From positions 1 through 53,010 of IMG/VR virus record IMGVR_UViG_3300030202_000332: a stretch of DNA of 53,010 bases; one strand, given 5' to 3'. The notes beneath the pieces were generated by a model. That model saw only the letters and a program-made list of their open reading frames with translations, did no database searches and was not told the DNA's origin. Below, one piece after another: positions 22,091-29,210 of the stretch. Made by a program: the position numbers and the translations under genes. This DNA comes from a virus. Every line of letters begins with the position of its first letter. Within the stretch, counting starts at the first letter, position 1.

Positions 22091-22609
22091 TTAGTTTTTA
22101 TTCATATTCTCAGGGAAAAATCTTTTATCTTGTTCTATATCAAAGACAAATGCCTCAGCTAATTCATCTGGTATATATTTAAAGGCTCTTTGAAAAGGTT
22201 TAGTAAAAAAGTAACTAGGTTTTATTCCGTGTAAAAATATACTTCTAGCTACTGCATATTGTAAAGACTTTCTCTTAACAAATTTACCTGACTCATCTCT
22301 AGTACCCTCTAATCCTTTTCTTACTACCCATTGACTAAATGCTGAGGGTGGTGGCATCTTGTTTGTGTATTTATAAGGCGTGTTATATTTTGTCTTAGTA
22401 CCACTTACCCCTAAATCTTGAAAAGCACCATAGTCATCCATACTAAATAAAAGATCTATAGAATCTTTATACTCATTAATTCTGTACTCTAAGCTATCAT
22501 ATAGGTTTTTAGTAACATTCTTTTTTTCTCTTGTAAGATTAGTTCTAGCCTGTTGTATAACATACTTAGCAAACTTGTTTAATATTTCTTTGGTATCTTT
22601 TAGTCGCAT
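22091..22609 (-). CDS. HK97 gp10-like head-tail joining/tail completion protein
   Basis: 172 residues. VIQQARTNLTREKKNVTKNLYDSLEYRI followed by SMDDYGAFQDLGVSGTK and MPPPSAFSQWVVRKGLEG. The helix-then-YxxFQDxGVxG pattern fits gp10/neck-type tail-completion proteins. It overlaps the upstream gene by 10 nt. Conserved core in unit B (49,030-49,542). Confidence 0.7.
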   Translation of the reverse strand: MRLKDTKEILNKFAKYVIQQARTNLTREKKNVTKNLYDSLEYRINEYKDSIDLLFSMDDYGAFQDLGVSGTKTKYNTPYKYTNKMPPPSAFSQWVVRKGLEGTRDESGKFVKRKSLQYAVARSIFLHGIKPSYFFTKPFQRAFKYIPDELAEAFVFDIEQDKRFFPENMNKN

Positions 22610-23073
22610 AAGTTTATATCGTTTTGTACAAACACATCAAAAGTACAAGTCACACCTGCCATCTCATTTTCAAATCTTTCATAAAAGAATTCACAACTAG
22701 CATCCCCTGTTAATTGGTATTTATTAAAATGTATTGTGCCTTGCCTTAATGCTCCTACTAATCTGTTTACTACTGCTAATTGTGTATTGATTACATCCTG
22801 CTCATTATTGTTACCTCTAAATATATCAGTAGTTTCTTCTTTGCTGAGGTTTACTAAGTCCATAGCTAATACACTTATATTAAATTGTAACACCTCTTCT
22901 GTTATTGTAACACTATTTATTATAATATGAGATAAAGGAAAGATTGTTTGTTTAGATAAGTCTATTTCTGTTATATCCCCTGTTGTTACAGTATTAACAT
23001 TATTATCAGCTAATAACTGATCCTTTATAGTTTGTGTTATTTGATAATATCCTCTTACCCCTTGATTACTCAT
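22600..23073 (-). CDS. Tail terminator/neck protein candidate
   Basis: 157 residues: GVRGYYQITQTIKDQLLAD, VNTVTTGDITEIDLSKQTIFPLSHIIINS, LQFNISVLAMDLVN and CEFFYERFENEMAGVTCTFDVF. Alpha-beta-beta layout with a final strand matches tail-terminator (gpU-like) proteins. About 90 percent identical to unit B. In A its start overlaps the 43-residue membrane gene; in B it overlaps the frameshift product directly. Confidence 0.65.
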   Translation of the reverse strand: MSNQGVRGYYQITQTIKDQLLADNNVNTVTTGDITEIDLSKQTIFPLSHIIINSVTITEEVLQFNISVLAMDLVNLSKEETTDIFRGNNNEQDVINTQLAVVNRLVGALRQGTIHFNKYQLTGDASCEFFYERFENEMAGVTCTFDVFVQNDINLCD

Positions 23074-23197
23074 TTATATTTCTTTTTTTTCTTATTGTTA
23101 TATACAGCATAGGAAGTGCTGCTAATATGATAAATGTAAATAGATTTAGATGTGGCTCTCCACAAAGTCCTAATAAGTGTTTAATAGTTTCTATCAT
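23066..23197 (-). CDS. 43-residue membrane peptide METIKHLLGLCGEPHLNL
   Basis: MIETIKHLLGLCGEPHLNLF, then a hydrophobic helix (FIILAALPMLYITI) and a basic end. Its ATG overlaps the stop of the frameshifted chaperone (ATGA), and its TAA lies inside the next gene's start (8-nt overlap). Unit B has no such gene here, but the same N-terminal peptide (METIKHILGICGESHLNL) starts the 447-residue exported protein at 35,275. A type of small phage membrane protein seen in Bacteroidota; possibly lysis-related. Confidence 0.7.
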   Translation of the reverse strand: MIETIKHLLGLCGEPHLNLFTFIILAALPMLYITIRKKRNINE

Positions 23198-23930
23198 TTT
23201 TTCATTTTCTTTTTAATTTGATTAGCCTCATAGTCTGCCTTATCTTTCATATAGCTTAATGCATATAAACATTCGTGCATACTTAGCTTAGTGATATCTT
23301 TAAATCTTCTAATATCTCCTTGAGCGAGTCCGTGAATTGATTGATACCACCCCCATTTTCTTCCAAAATTAGCCTCTGAGCTGAGTTCATCTCCTCCTCC
23401 TGTAAATAGCTCAGCATAGTTTTCGATAAGTCCATCCCTAAATGATAAAAAAAAACAATAGAGCCTAATACTGCATCCATCGGCATATCTTTCATTAAAT
23501 CAGACTTATCACCTTTGTATTCCTCTATTAAATACTTATTGCTGTATCTTTGAATAATAGGGCGGTATAAAACACCCATAGCCTTTTCAATATTATCAAA
23601 GTCTCCTATATAAGTATCTAAATCTACATACTCACCAAAAGTCATTTCTTCAATATTTGGTATAAACCCATACTCTACTCCATTAATAGTAAACTCTTTT
23701 ACCAGTGGAGGCGTTTCTTTAAACATCTCTGATAATACGTTAGTAATATCTCGTATGCTAGTAGCCCTCATCTTTAGAATTAAATCTGATCTAATACCAC
23801 AAAATATTTCAATCATTTTGATAGCTAGAAAAGATTCATCATCATTATTATCTTGTATCTTTAAAAACTTTTGATACTGAGCTAAAGTTATCTCGTTAAG
23901 AGAATTAGGTACTATTACTTCTTTTCTCAT
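23194..23930 (-). CDS. Tail assembly chaperone, -1 frameshift fusion (GT-like)
   Basis: If ribosomes slip back one base on the U9 run, 161 zero-frame residues continue into 84 residues of the -1 frame (245 aa). The extension reads LSFRDGLIENYAELF, then FGRKWGWYQSIHGLAQGDIR and MHECLYALSYMKDKA, a pattern common to T-domain extensions. Unit B gives a 245-residue product with the same motifs in the same frame. Stop TGA overlaps the next ATG. Confidence 0.8.
23283..23930 (-). CDS. Tail assembly chaperone, zero-frame product (G-like)
   Basis: 215 residues: PNSLNEITLAQYQKFLKIQD, IEIFCGIRSDLILKM, then YGFIPNIEEMTFGEYVDLDTYIG and GSIVFFYHLGMDLSKTM. Helical protein upstream of tail genes. At codons 159-161 the mRNA has a run of nine U; the downstream -1 frame stays open and conserved, so this is the short form of a G/GT-type chaperone pair that loads the tape measure. 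Late element 5 nt before ATG. Confidence 0.8.
   Translation of the reverse strand: MRKEVIVPNSLNEITLAQYQKFLKIQDNNDDESFLAIKMIEIFCGIRSDLILKMRATSIRDITNVLSEMFKETPPLVKEFTINGVEYGFIPNIEEMTFGEYVDLDTYIGDFDNIEKAMGVLYRPIIQRYSNKYLIEEYKGDKSDLMKDMPMDAVLGSIVFFYHLGMDLSKTMLSYLQEEEMNSAQRLILEENGGGINQFTDSLKEILEDLKISLS
23447..23455 (-). promoter_or_regulatory. Programmed -1 frameshift slippery site (U9)
   Basis: Minus strand GTT TTT TTT TAT: nine T, containing the X XXY YYZ-type heptamer T TTT TTT. Conserved at 50,256-50,264 including the following ATCATTTAGGGATGGA, although flanking codons differ. Confidence 0.8.
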
Positions 23931-23935
23931 ACTTA

Positions 23936-23961
23936 TATAACGTAAAAAATAAAAGTTTTAG
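23936..23961 (-). promoter_or_regulatory. Late element: CTAAAA-N12-ACGTTATA, 5 nt before ATG
   Basis: Minus strand CTAAAA (23,956-23,961), 12 nt, ACGTTATA (23,936-23,943), TAAGT, ATG of the tail chaperone. It begins 3 nt after the terminase stop. Identical boxes at 50,745-50,770. Confidence 0.7.
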
Positions 23962-23964
23962 AAA

Positions 23965-25170
23965 CTAACTTATAGTGTACTTACCTCTACTAGGGTTTTT
24001 AAGTTGGAAACTTACAGCGTATCTTACTGCATCTATTAAATGGTTAAATTTGTCTATAGGTGTGTTAGACTTTCTTTCTAACCAAGAGTAGTTGTTTAGT
24101 TCTTTGATGAGGTTAATACTATCCTCGCTTATCACTAAATCATAATCCTGTAATAACGATATACCATATGTTACACTACCTTGCCCTTTTACACTAGGCT
24201 TTACATTACATCCTTTTGATCGTATCTCACTAATTAGTCTAGGCTCAGCACTATCAGCTACTATTAAGCCATCTTTAGCGTGTTGTTGATTTAAGCGTGT
24301 TATTTCGCTTGTAGTTAAGCTAGGTAAGTAAAAACACTCTTTAAGGTATATTCGTTTATTAGAAGTGTCTATATTGGTTTCTATTAGCGTTGTAGGATCA
24401 TTACTAAATCCATAATCTTGCCCCCATACGCTTACACCTACTTTCTTAAACTCACCAATACTCCAATTACTAAATATTACGCCCTCTGCTTTATCTAACC
24501 ATCCACCCATTATAGCGTGTTTGTATTTTAGTGGGCGTCTTACTTTTAATTCGTTTATTTGCTTTAAAAATGATTCTGATAGGTTTTCTAGATTGTCTTG
24601 GTAGGTAGTGTGTATGTAAGTACAATTATCTTTGGTGTTATTGCTACCCTCTTGTACTCCTTTATCCTCAAAGAATCTTTGATATATCCAATGCTCTTTA
24701 GTAGTAGGGTTAAGTATTAATATTATCCTGTTTTGGTTTTTAGTTTCTCGTATTGTTAAATCTATCTTATCAAACGTACCCTCATCTGTTAATTCCTCAG
24801 CCTCATCTAATACCCAAGTAGTAACACCTGTAATAGATTTAAGATTTGCTGTTTGATCTCCTGATGATGTTTTAATACCCTTAAATACTATCTTACTTCC
24901 TGATCTTATATTTATTATTTCATCTTTGGTTATGTGAAAGTCGTCAAACTTATCTAAGAGTTCTATCTTCTCTATAAATTCAGGTATAATAGAAACATAT
25001 GCTGAGGTTAGTGTATATCTAGTGAATAGTATTGTGTGGTTTGCCTCGTATGTTAGCAGCACTAGCATTAAGTTAACAGAAAATGATTTACCAGAAGCTC
25101 TACCTCCTGTTATTACATAATATCTAGTATCATTACCAATAGCTTGGTATTTAGTGTTTATATCAATCAC
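23965..25170 (-). CDS. terL: Terminase large subunit (Terminase_3 type)
   Basis: 401 residues. ATPase: Walker A GGRASGKS at 22-29, Walker B TTWVLDEAEEL near 120, and a coupling NPTTKEHW. RNase-H-like nuclease: VWGQDYGFSNDPTTLIE (first Asp), VADSAEPRLISE (second Asp), FNHLIDAVRYAV (third Asp). Full-length packaging motor that cuts and pumps DNA into proheads. Only the very end (KNPSRGKYTIS) closely resembles the unit B enzyme; the two are different Terminase_3 lineages. 4-nt overlap with terS. Confidence 0.9.
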   Translation of the reverse strand: MIDINTKYQAIGNDTRYYVITGGRASGKSFSVNLMLVLLTYEANHTILFTRYTLTSAYVSIIPEFIEKIELLDKFDDFHITKDEIINIRSGSKIVFKGIKTSSGDQTANLKSITGVTTWVLDEAEELTDEGTFDKIDLTIRETKNQNRIILILNPTTKEHWIYQRFFEDKGVQEGSNNTKDNCTYIHTTYQDNLENLSESFLKQINELKVRRPLKYKHAIMGGWLDKAEGVIFSNWSIGEFKKVGVSVWGQDYGFSNDPTTLIETNIDTSNKRIYLKECFYLPSLTTSEITRLNQQHAKDGLIVADSAEPRLISEIRSKGCNVKPSVKGQGSVTYGISLLQDYDLVISEDSINLIKELNNYSWLERKSNTPIDKFNHLIDAVRYAVSFQLKNPSRGKYTIS

Positions 25171-25433
25171 TTAAACTTGATTAGATCCTTAAAGCTGATA
25201 CTAAAGCCCTCTGAGCTGCTAATATCTATCTTTTCTTTTGGTTTACCATATCTGTAATTAAAATACATTTGTATTGCTCTTATATCACCTTTAGCTATTA
25301 GTTCTCCTAGTTTCTTTAGTGCAATATCACTATCAATAATATTATCTAACCTTTCTACTAATTTATATTCATCAGCTTTAGGTTTTCTACCTGCTCCTAA
25401 TCTACTACCTCCTCTATTTTCTAGTTTGTACAT
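25167..25433 (-). CDS. terS: Terminase small subunit-like protein
   Basis: 88 residues. N-terminal GGSRLGAGRKPKADEYKLVER, the GGxRxGAGRKP signature of many small terminases, then a short helical oligomerisation region (MYFNYRYGKPKEK). Short for a TerS. It recognises the packaging site together with TerL. It starts 26 nt after the late element at 25,460, so unlike the others it would have a short leader. Confidence 0.75.
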   Translation of the reverse strand: MYKLENRGGSRLGAGRKPKADEYKLVERLDNIIDSDIALKKLGELIAKGDIRAIQMYFNYRYGKPKEKIDISSSEGFSISFKDLIKFK

Positions 25434-25459
25434 TTTGAAAAACTTTGATTAATCAAATA

Positions 25460-25485
25460 TATAACGTTAGTTTTCAAGATTTTGT
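25460..25485 (-). promoter_or_regulatory. Late element: ACAAAA-N12-ACGTTATA, upstream of terS
   Basis: Minus strand ACAAAA (25,480-25,485), 12 nt, ACGTTATA (25,460-25,467). It overlaps the last codons and TAA of the upstream TTG-start gene and lies 26 nt from the terS ATG. The variable distance to ATG here argues for a promoter rather than a ribosome-binding element. Confidence 0.7.
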
Positions 25486-25610
25486 TCTGGTAGTCTTTTT
25501 TTAATCTCTAGTATCTCTCTAGATAACTTATCTACCATTATATAAAGATTAGCTGTTATTCTTTCTATCTGTGCTATCTTTTGTTTTTGTGTCCATTTCT
25601 TATCTTTCAA
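25467..25610 (-). CDS. 47-residue helical protein, TTG start
   Basis: TTG start in the TTGA overlap with the methyltransferase stop, then KDKKWTQKQKIAQIERITAN, LYIMVDKLSREI. Nucleotide sequence of the first 80 bases is essentially identical to unit B (52,230-52,373), which also keeps the TTG. Helical, basic; function unknown, possibly a packaging or regulatory accessory before terS. Confidence 0.7.
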   Translation of the reverse strand: MKDKKWTQKQKIAQIERITANLYIMVDKLSREILEIKKRLPEQNLEN

Positions 25611-26230
25611 AATAATCTTGTTTGTTGTTTATGTTGTTCTATTCGTTTGTTTGCTGCTTCAAAGTATTCTTTGTCTATTTCGTATGCTGTTAGCTCAAAG
25701 CCTAAATTATGACAAGCTATAGCTATTGAGCCACTACCTAAATGTGTGTCAAGTATTGTATCTCCCTCTTTAGCATAATTCATAAGCAACCACTCATATA
25801 ACTGTATAGGTTTTTGTGTAGGGTGTATGCTTCCACCCTCCCACATTATTTGATGCTGAATTTGCTTTCCTGTGTCAAATACTTTACCATTGATGTTATA
25901 AGAAGTCCATAATAATTCAGCTTGTGCAAAATTAGGTGCAGGATTGTTTTTTACCCAACAAATAAAAGATTTGGTGGAGTATAAATGCTCCATAAAATAA
26001 TTAGCTCCACAAATAATTTGATTTTGACTTACTCTAAATAATTCTTTGAAATAATATTTATTTGGAGTTGCATCATCCCAATTTTTGTTTTTCGCTTCAT
26101 ACTTTTTTCTTGAATGTAAACCCACACCTTGAGCAGCACCAATACCATAAGGAGGATCAACAATAGCTAAGTCAAACTGATTGTCTGACATCTCTTTCAT
26201 TGCCTCCATACAGTCTTGATTGTATATCAT
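25607..26230 (-). CDS. DNA methyltransferase, beta class (N6-adenine or N4-cytosine)
   Basis: 207 residues. Motif IV DPPYGIG from residue 25 comes before the SAM-binding motif I (DTHLGSGS, near 170), the order of beta-class amino-methyltransferases. HPTQKPIQLYEWLL is the typical segment before motif I. About the minimal catalytic size with almost no target-recognition domain. It would modify phage DNA against host restriction. In unit B an in-frame 513-bp deletion leaves only residues 1-19 and 191-207. Confidence 0.85.
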   Translation of the reverse strand: MIYNQDCMEAMKEMSDNQFDLAIVDPPYGIGAAQGVGLHSRKKYEAKNKNWDDATPNKYYFKELFRVSQNQIICGANYFMEHLYSTKSFICWVKNNPAPNFAQAELLWTSYNINGKVFDTGKQIQHQIMWEGGSIHPTQKPIQLYEWLLMNYAKEGDTILDTHLGSGSIAIACHNLGFELTAYEIDKEYFEAANKRIEQHKQQTRLF

Positions 26231-26589
26231 TCTGTTCCTGATATTATTTGATCGTGTGGTATTCTGTAAGTTCCAAACTGTTCATCATAACCATCATTAA
26301 ACTTATCTCCCTCGATCTCTTTTTGGAGATGGGCAAGGCTGCGCCAAGCAATCTTTGCTGAGTGGCGTACCCCATCAATATCATACATACCATTTTCCAT
26401 TAAGTGTCGCATAAGTGCATCTAAGTCATCACTACTCTTTTCTCTGTCCCAATGTATATCTTCGTCTGGGTGATGTTGTTTACTTCCTATGTAGCTAACT
26501 CTTGCTACTTCGCATAAAGCGTCAGGAAAGTATTTTATTAGCCCTCTATACAAGGGTGTCTCTTTTCTCTTTTGTTTGTTCTTTTCCAT
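26227..26589 (-). CDS. DUF5664 (dATP/dGTP diphosphohydrolase N-terminal domain-like)
   Basis: 120 residues: YRGLIKYFPDALCEVARVSYIGSKQHHPDEDIHW, then SSDDLDALMRHLMENG and HSAKIAWRSLAHLQKEIE. The PDAL.EVARVS..G..QH...I.W pattern and paired helices match DUF5664, the N-terminal domain of phage dNTP diphosphohydrolases; alone it is common in phages of many hosts. It may alter the nucleotide pool. 4-nt overlap with the methyltransferase and 44 nt with the upstream gene. Confidence 0.75.
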   Translation of the reverse strand: MEKNKQKRKETPLYRGLIKYFPDALCEVARVSYIGSKQHHPDEDIHWDREKSSDDLDALMRHLMENGMYDIDGVRHSAKIAWRSLAHLQKEIEGDKFNDGYDEQFGTYRIPHDQIISGTE

Positions 26590-26986
26590 CTATTTCTTTT
26601 AAGGGTAATGTATCAACTATCATCAAAAGTTTCTTTAAGTCCTTTGATTTTGTGTAGTCTACTATGTGGTTTATTAATGCTTTTCTTAATTTTGATTTGT
26701 TTCTTAGTCTAAGTAAGATAATATCAAAATACTTATCTAATAAAGGATTATATCTTCTATGCGTTTCAAACGCCTTTAAACTATATATAGCTGTGGAGTG
26801 ATCATAACTCTTTCCTTTAGATATATAAAAATCTTTTATTTCCATAAACTTCATTCTACAATGATGTCTTAACATAAACGTAAGTAAACTTCTTATCTCT
26901 ACAAATTCTCTTTTCCTAGAGTTTTTAAATACATCTATTCCTGATACATCTATTATATGTCTTGCTATTTTATTTGCCTCTTTCAT
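26546..26986 (-). CDS. DnaA domain IV-like DNA-binding protein
   Basis: 146 residues. EFVEIRSLLTFMLRHHCRMKFMEIKDFYISKGKSYDHSTAIYSLKAFE follows the DnaA C-terminal pattern: R at the start of an HTH helix and a (R/Y)DHSTxxxS(L/H) signature loop. There is no ATPase domain. DnaA domain IV binds origin boxes; a free phage copy could bind the phage origin or titrate host DnaA. The last 15 codons overlap the DUF5664 gene in another frame. Confidence 0.7.
   Translation of the reverse strand: MKEANKIARHIIDVSGIDVFKNSRKREFVEIRSLLTFMLRHHCRMKFMEIKDFYISKGKSYDHSTAIYSLKAFETHRRYNPLLDKYFDIILLRLRNKSKLRKALINHIVDYTKSKDLKKLLMIVDTLPLKEIDGKEQTKEKRDTLV
26663..26760. repeat. Internal copy of the right terminal 98 bases
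   Basis: Identical to 52,913-53,010, the last 98 bases of the window. The first mismatch lies at 26,662/52,912. It is inside the DnaA-IV-like gene. Confidence 0.85.
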
Positions 26987-27756
26987 AATGTTCCTTTTAT
27001 GCAGTAACTGTCTAAGTCTGCTCCGTTAATAAAAAATGTTTCAAATGTTTCTAATGCTCTGGTTACTTTTTCCTTTCCTGAATTATAAAACTCCTCACTC
27101 ACATCATATATGCCAATGTCTAGTGAGCCTTTGTCTATAGCTGCAAATTGAAACTGATCATATGTTTTGTTAAATAATTCACAATATAAATAGACTTGTA
27201 CATCATAACCGTACTTTTTTGCAGCATAGGGAAATGCTTTTAAATCGCTTGTTGTTTTTAAATCGCATAGTCTGTAAGAATCTAAGACATCTGCCTTGCC
27301 TCTAAACGGATAGCCTTGAATCATTCCTATTGCAGGGACTTCAAACTCGCAGTCAGTAATAAGTTTTAAAGCGTGTTCGTTTCTTAAAAACGCATCGGCT
27401 AATCTTTCTGCATCATTCTTTTGTTTCATTGTAAATACCTTTCCGTGTTCTTCTTTGGCTAACTTATAAGCCTTAGTGTTCTTAGATTGTACATCTACAA
27501 AGATTTGCTCCTGAAAAATATTAGGCTCAAGAATACAGGTATGAAAAAGCCAACCTGCATCTAAAGCATTTGATTCTTGTGATCCGTATTCCGTGACGTA
27601 TTTGTATTTCTTAGGACTATCTAAGAGTAGTTTGATTGATGAGGAGCTTAATGCTGCTTTGCCTAAGTATCCATAATAGAACTCATCATCTTTCATAAGT
27701 TCTAATATCTCATCGTGTTTAAATATTTCTCCGTTTAAGAGTTCAATAGTATCCAT
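26983..27756 (-). CDS. PD-(D/E)XK exonuclease (RecE/DUF3799-like)
   Basis: 257 residues. ALSSSSIKLLLDSPKKYKY and a conserved ALDAGWLFHTCILEP His motif lead to PFRGKADVLDSYRLCDLKTTSDLKAF (D...D-x-K) and YDVQVYLYCELF (QxxxY). These are the RecB/Cas4-type motifs of phage 5'-3' exonucleases in the PDDEXK_1/DUF3799 group. Likely partners are the ssDNA-binding candidates in recombination-dependent replication. 4-nt overlap with the DnaA-IV-like gene. Its unit B copy falls outside the window. Confidence 0.8.
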   Translation of the reverse strand: MDTIELLNGEIFKHDEILELMKDDEFYYGYLGKAALSSSSIKLLLDSPKKYKYVTEYGSQESNALDAGWLFHTCILEPNIFQEQIFVDVQSKNTKAYKLAKEEHGKVFTMKQKNDAERLADAFLRNEHALKLITDCEFEVPAIGMIQGYPFRGKADVLDSYRLCDLKTTSDLKAFPYAAKKYGYDVQVYLYCELFNKTYDQFQFAAIDKGSLDIGIYDVSEEFYNSGKEKVTRALETFETFFINGADLDSYCIKGTL

Positions 27757-27824
27757 AGTAAAGTAAGTATTATGCCTAAGTAACTAAAGGCTACGGCTTT
27801 GATTTTGTTTTCGTATTTTTTCAA
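27735..27824 (-). CDS. 29-residue membrane peptide, TTG start
   Basis: TTG in a TTGA overlap with the stop of the 85-residue gene, then KKYENKIKAVAFSYLGIILT and a short hydrophobic end LLWILLNS. Single-pass membrane peptide overlapping the exonuclease start by 22 nt. Supported by the TTGA pattern of other genes here; there is no second copy in the window. Confidence 0.5.
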   Translation of the reverse strand: MKKYENKIKAVAFSYLGIILTLLWILLNS

Positions 27825-28078
27825 TTTGTTTTTATGTTAGTTTCTTCATTAGTGCTAAGATATACTCTTGAGTATTTTGGTGTTCTGTCGTATCTTGCTC
27901 TTTTAGATTCTTCCCCTACACTTGCTCTTGATCTTGCCTTATCTATATTACCACTGTGTATTAGCTGATTTTCTAAATCTATAATCTTATAGCGGTGCTT
28001 AACAAGTAGCCTCATAGCTTTATGAATTTTTTCTACTTCTTCTCTATAGGTGTCAAATATTTCGTTATAAATTGGCAT
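27821..28078 (-). CDS. Conserved small early protein
   Basis: 85 residues, complete copy of the gene cut at the window's left edge: MPIYNEIFDTYREEVEKIHKA, KHRYKIIDLENQLIHSG, then a basic SRASVGEESKRARYDRTPKY and an acidic-polar end. Helical then disordered; function unknown. It spans the inferred junction between the two genomes (27,878/27,879) without interruption. Confidence 0.8.
   Translation of the reverse strand: MPIYNEIFDTYREEVEKIHKAMRLLVKHRYKIIDLENQLIHSGNIDKARSRASVGEESKRARYDRTPKYSRVYLSTNEETNIKTN
27879..27955. repeat. Internal copy of the left terminal 77 bases
   Basis: Identical to 1-77. It marks the first base of unit B in register with the first base of the window. Confidence 0.85.
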
Positions 28079-28358
28079 ATTTTTTTAGTTTAAGTTTAAG
28101 TTTTTCGTTTTCTGCTTCTGCCTTTCTTGCTCTCTCTATAGCTCTGTTTTTTGATAGCCTGTATTCTGACAAAGCTTTTTTATAAAGTCTCTTATTGTTT
28201 AAATTTTCTTGAAAATAAAAAGTAAGTCTAGAAATAGCATCAGCCATCTCCTCTATGTTGCTTGTTTTTTTCTTATTGTATTGTTTTAGGATAATTCCAG
28301 ACAAAAGGCTAATGTCTCCCCAAATCTCCATCTCTTTTAAATTGTCTATCTTTCTCAA
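28065..28358 (-). CDS. Coiled-coil early protein, TTG start (unit B)
   Basis: 97 residues, homologue of 187-480 at about 80 percent identity. Same TTG start in TTGA overlap with the 35-residue membrane gene. The changed positions are mostly conservative, which supports the reading frame and start. Confidence 0.8.
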   Translation of the reverse strand: MRKIDNLKEMEIWGDISLLSGIILKQYNKKKTSNIEEMADAISRLTFYFQENLNNKRLYKKALSEYRLSKNRAIERARKAEAENEKLKLKLKKYANL

Positions 28359-28462
28359 AATAATAGATCAATTAAAGATTCTAAAGATAAAAGTAACACA
28401 CTACACATAAATAATAATAATGTAAATAGTGCTATAGAAAAATAGTATTTTAGTTTTTTCAT
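28355..28462 (-). CDS. 35-residue membrane peptide (unit B)
   Basis: MKKLKYYFSIALFTLLLFMC, then SVLLLSLESLIDLLF. Same length and topology as 477-584. Here there are 3 nt between the upstream stop and its ATG instead of an overlap. Confidence 0.75.
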   Translation of the reverse strand: MKKLKYYFSIALFTLLLFMCSVLLLSLESLIDLLF

Positions 28463-28465
28463 TGT

Positions 28466-28612
28466 TTATTTGTTATATTCTTTATATAGTTCCTCAGCGT
28501 AATTATACGCTTCTCGAGCAGAGCTTTGTATTTTTAAATCTTTAGTATTGCGTATAATAAATTTAAGCAATCCTTGTACTTTGCCGAATTTTGCTGCTTG
28601 ATTTGCATTCAT
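28466..28612 (-). CDS. 48-residue conserved early protein (unit B)
   Basis: MNANQAAKFGKVQGLLKFII...EELYKEYNK. Same length as 581-727 but only about 45 percent identical, so the gene is evolving fast under protein-level constraint. First gene after the P1-like element. Confidence 0.75.
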   Translation of the reverse strand: MNANQAAKFGKVQGLLKFIIRNTKDLKIQSSAREAYNYAEELYKEYNK

Positions 28613-28627
28613 AATTGTATAATTTTA

Positions 28628-28660
28628 AGCTAATATACAAAAAAGAATAATATAAACAAA
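28628..28660 (-). promoter_or_regulatory. Early promoter-like element P1 (unit B)
   Basis: Minus strand TTAACATTTGTTTA, 21 nt after TTTG, then TATTAGCT. Box sequences and spacing match 743-775 while the spacer has changed. Confidence 0.5.
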
Positions 28661-28666
28661 TGTTAA

Positions 28667-28807
28667 TTACTTATTTTTAAATTGTGTAGAACAAACTGCA
28701 ATTCTTTGATTTGCGTCTTTGTATTCTGAAATCATTACATTGTTATTCATACATCTTTGCATAAAGTCTTTTCTTGATTCGTTTACTTTTGGTTTAGGTA
28801 GTGGCAT
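28667..28807 (-). CDS. 46-residue ESRxDFMQRC-type protein (unit B)
   Basis: MPLPKPKVNESRKDFMQRCM, then EYKDANQRIAVCSTQFKNK. Homologue of 792-932; both Cys and the ESRKDFMQRC/DANQRIA blocks are kept while the segment between them differs. Confidence 0.75.
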   Translation of the reverse strand: MPLPKPKVNESRKDFMQRCMNNNVMISEYKDANQRIAVCSTQFKNK

Positions 28808-29210
28808 AATTAATATGTATTTTGTGAGCATCTTTCTCGTCCAGTAGATAACACTCTTTATTATTTCGTTTCTTAGTCCAAAGAGTAGTATCTGGACAAT
28901 ACAGCTCTACTGTTTCTTGTTTTACTAAATCATTTAACCAAAAAATATAATGTCCTTTAGGATCAGATACAAAGTATAAAGCATCTGTTTCCTCAGCTAA
29001 AAGTTTATCAAACTTATATTTCTCAATCATTTTCTTTTCATAGTATTTTTTTCGATGTTTAATTTCCAGTATAACCTCTTTACCTTTTGGAGATACACCT
29101 ATTGCGTCAAAGTGTTCAAAGCCTCCTCCACACCATTCAAGCTCCCAACCCTCATTGTTTAATAAAGAAACTATTGTTTGTTCAAACAGATGAACTTTAC
29201 TTAGACTCAT
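28794..29210 (-). CDS. PD-(D/E)XK-like nuclease, 138 aa (unit B)
   Basis: MSLSKVHLFEQTIV, then FDAIGVSPKGKEVILEIKHR, which keeps the D...ExK core of the unit A protein (919-1335). The C-terminal 40 residues are nearly identical. This start defines the equivalent start in unit A. Confidence 0.65.
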   Translation of the reverse strand: MSLSKVHLFEQTIVSLLNNEGWELEWCGGGFEHFDAIGVSPKGKEVILEIKHRKKYYEKKMIEKYKFDKLLAEETDALYFVSDPKGHYIFWLNDLVKQETVELYCPDTTLWTKKRNNKECYLLDEKDAHKIHINYATT

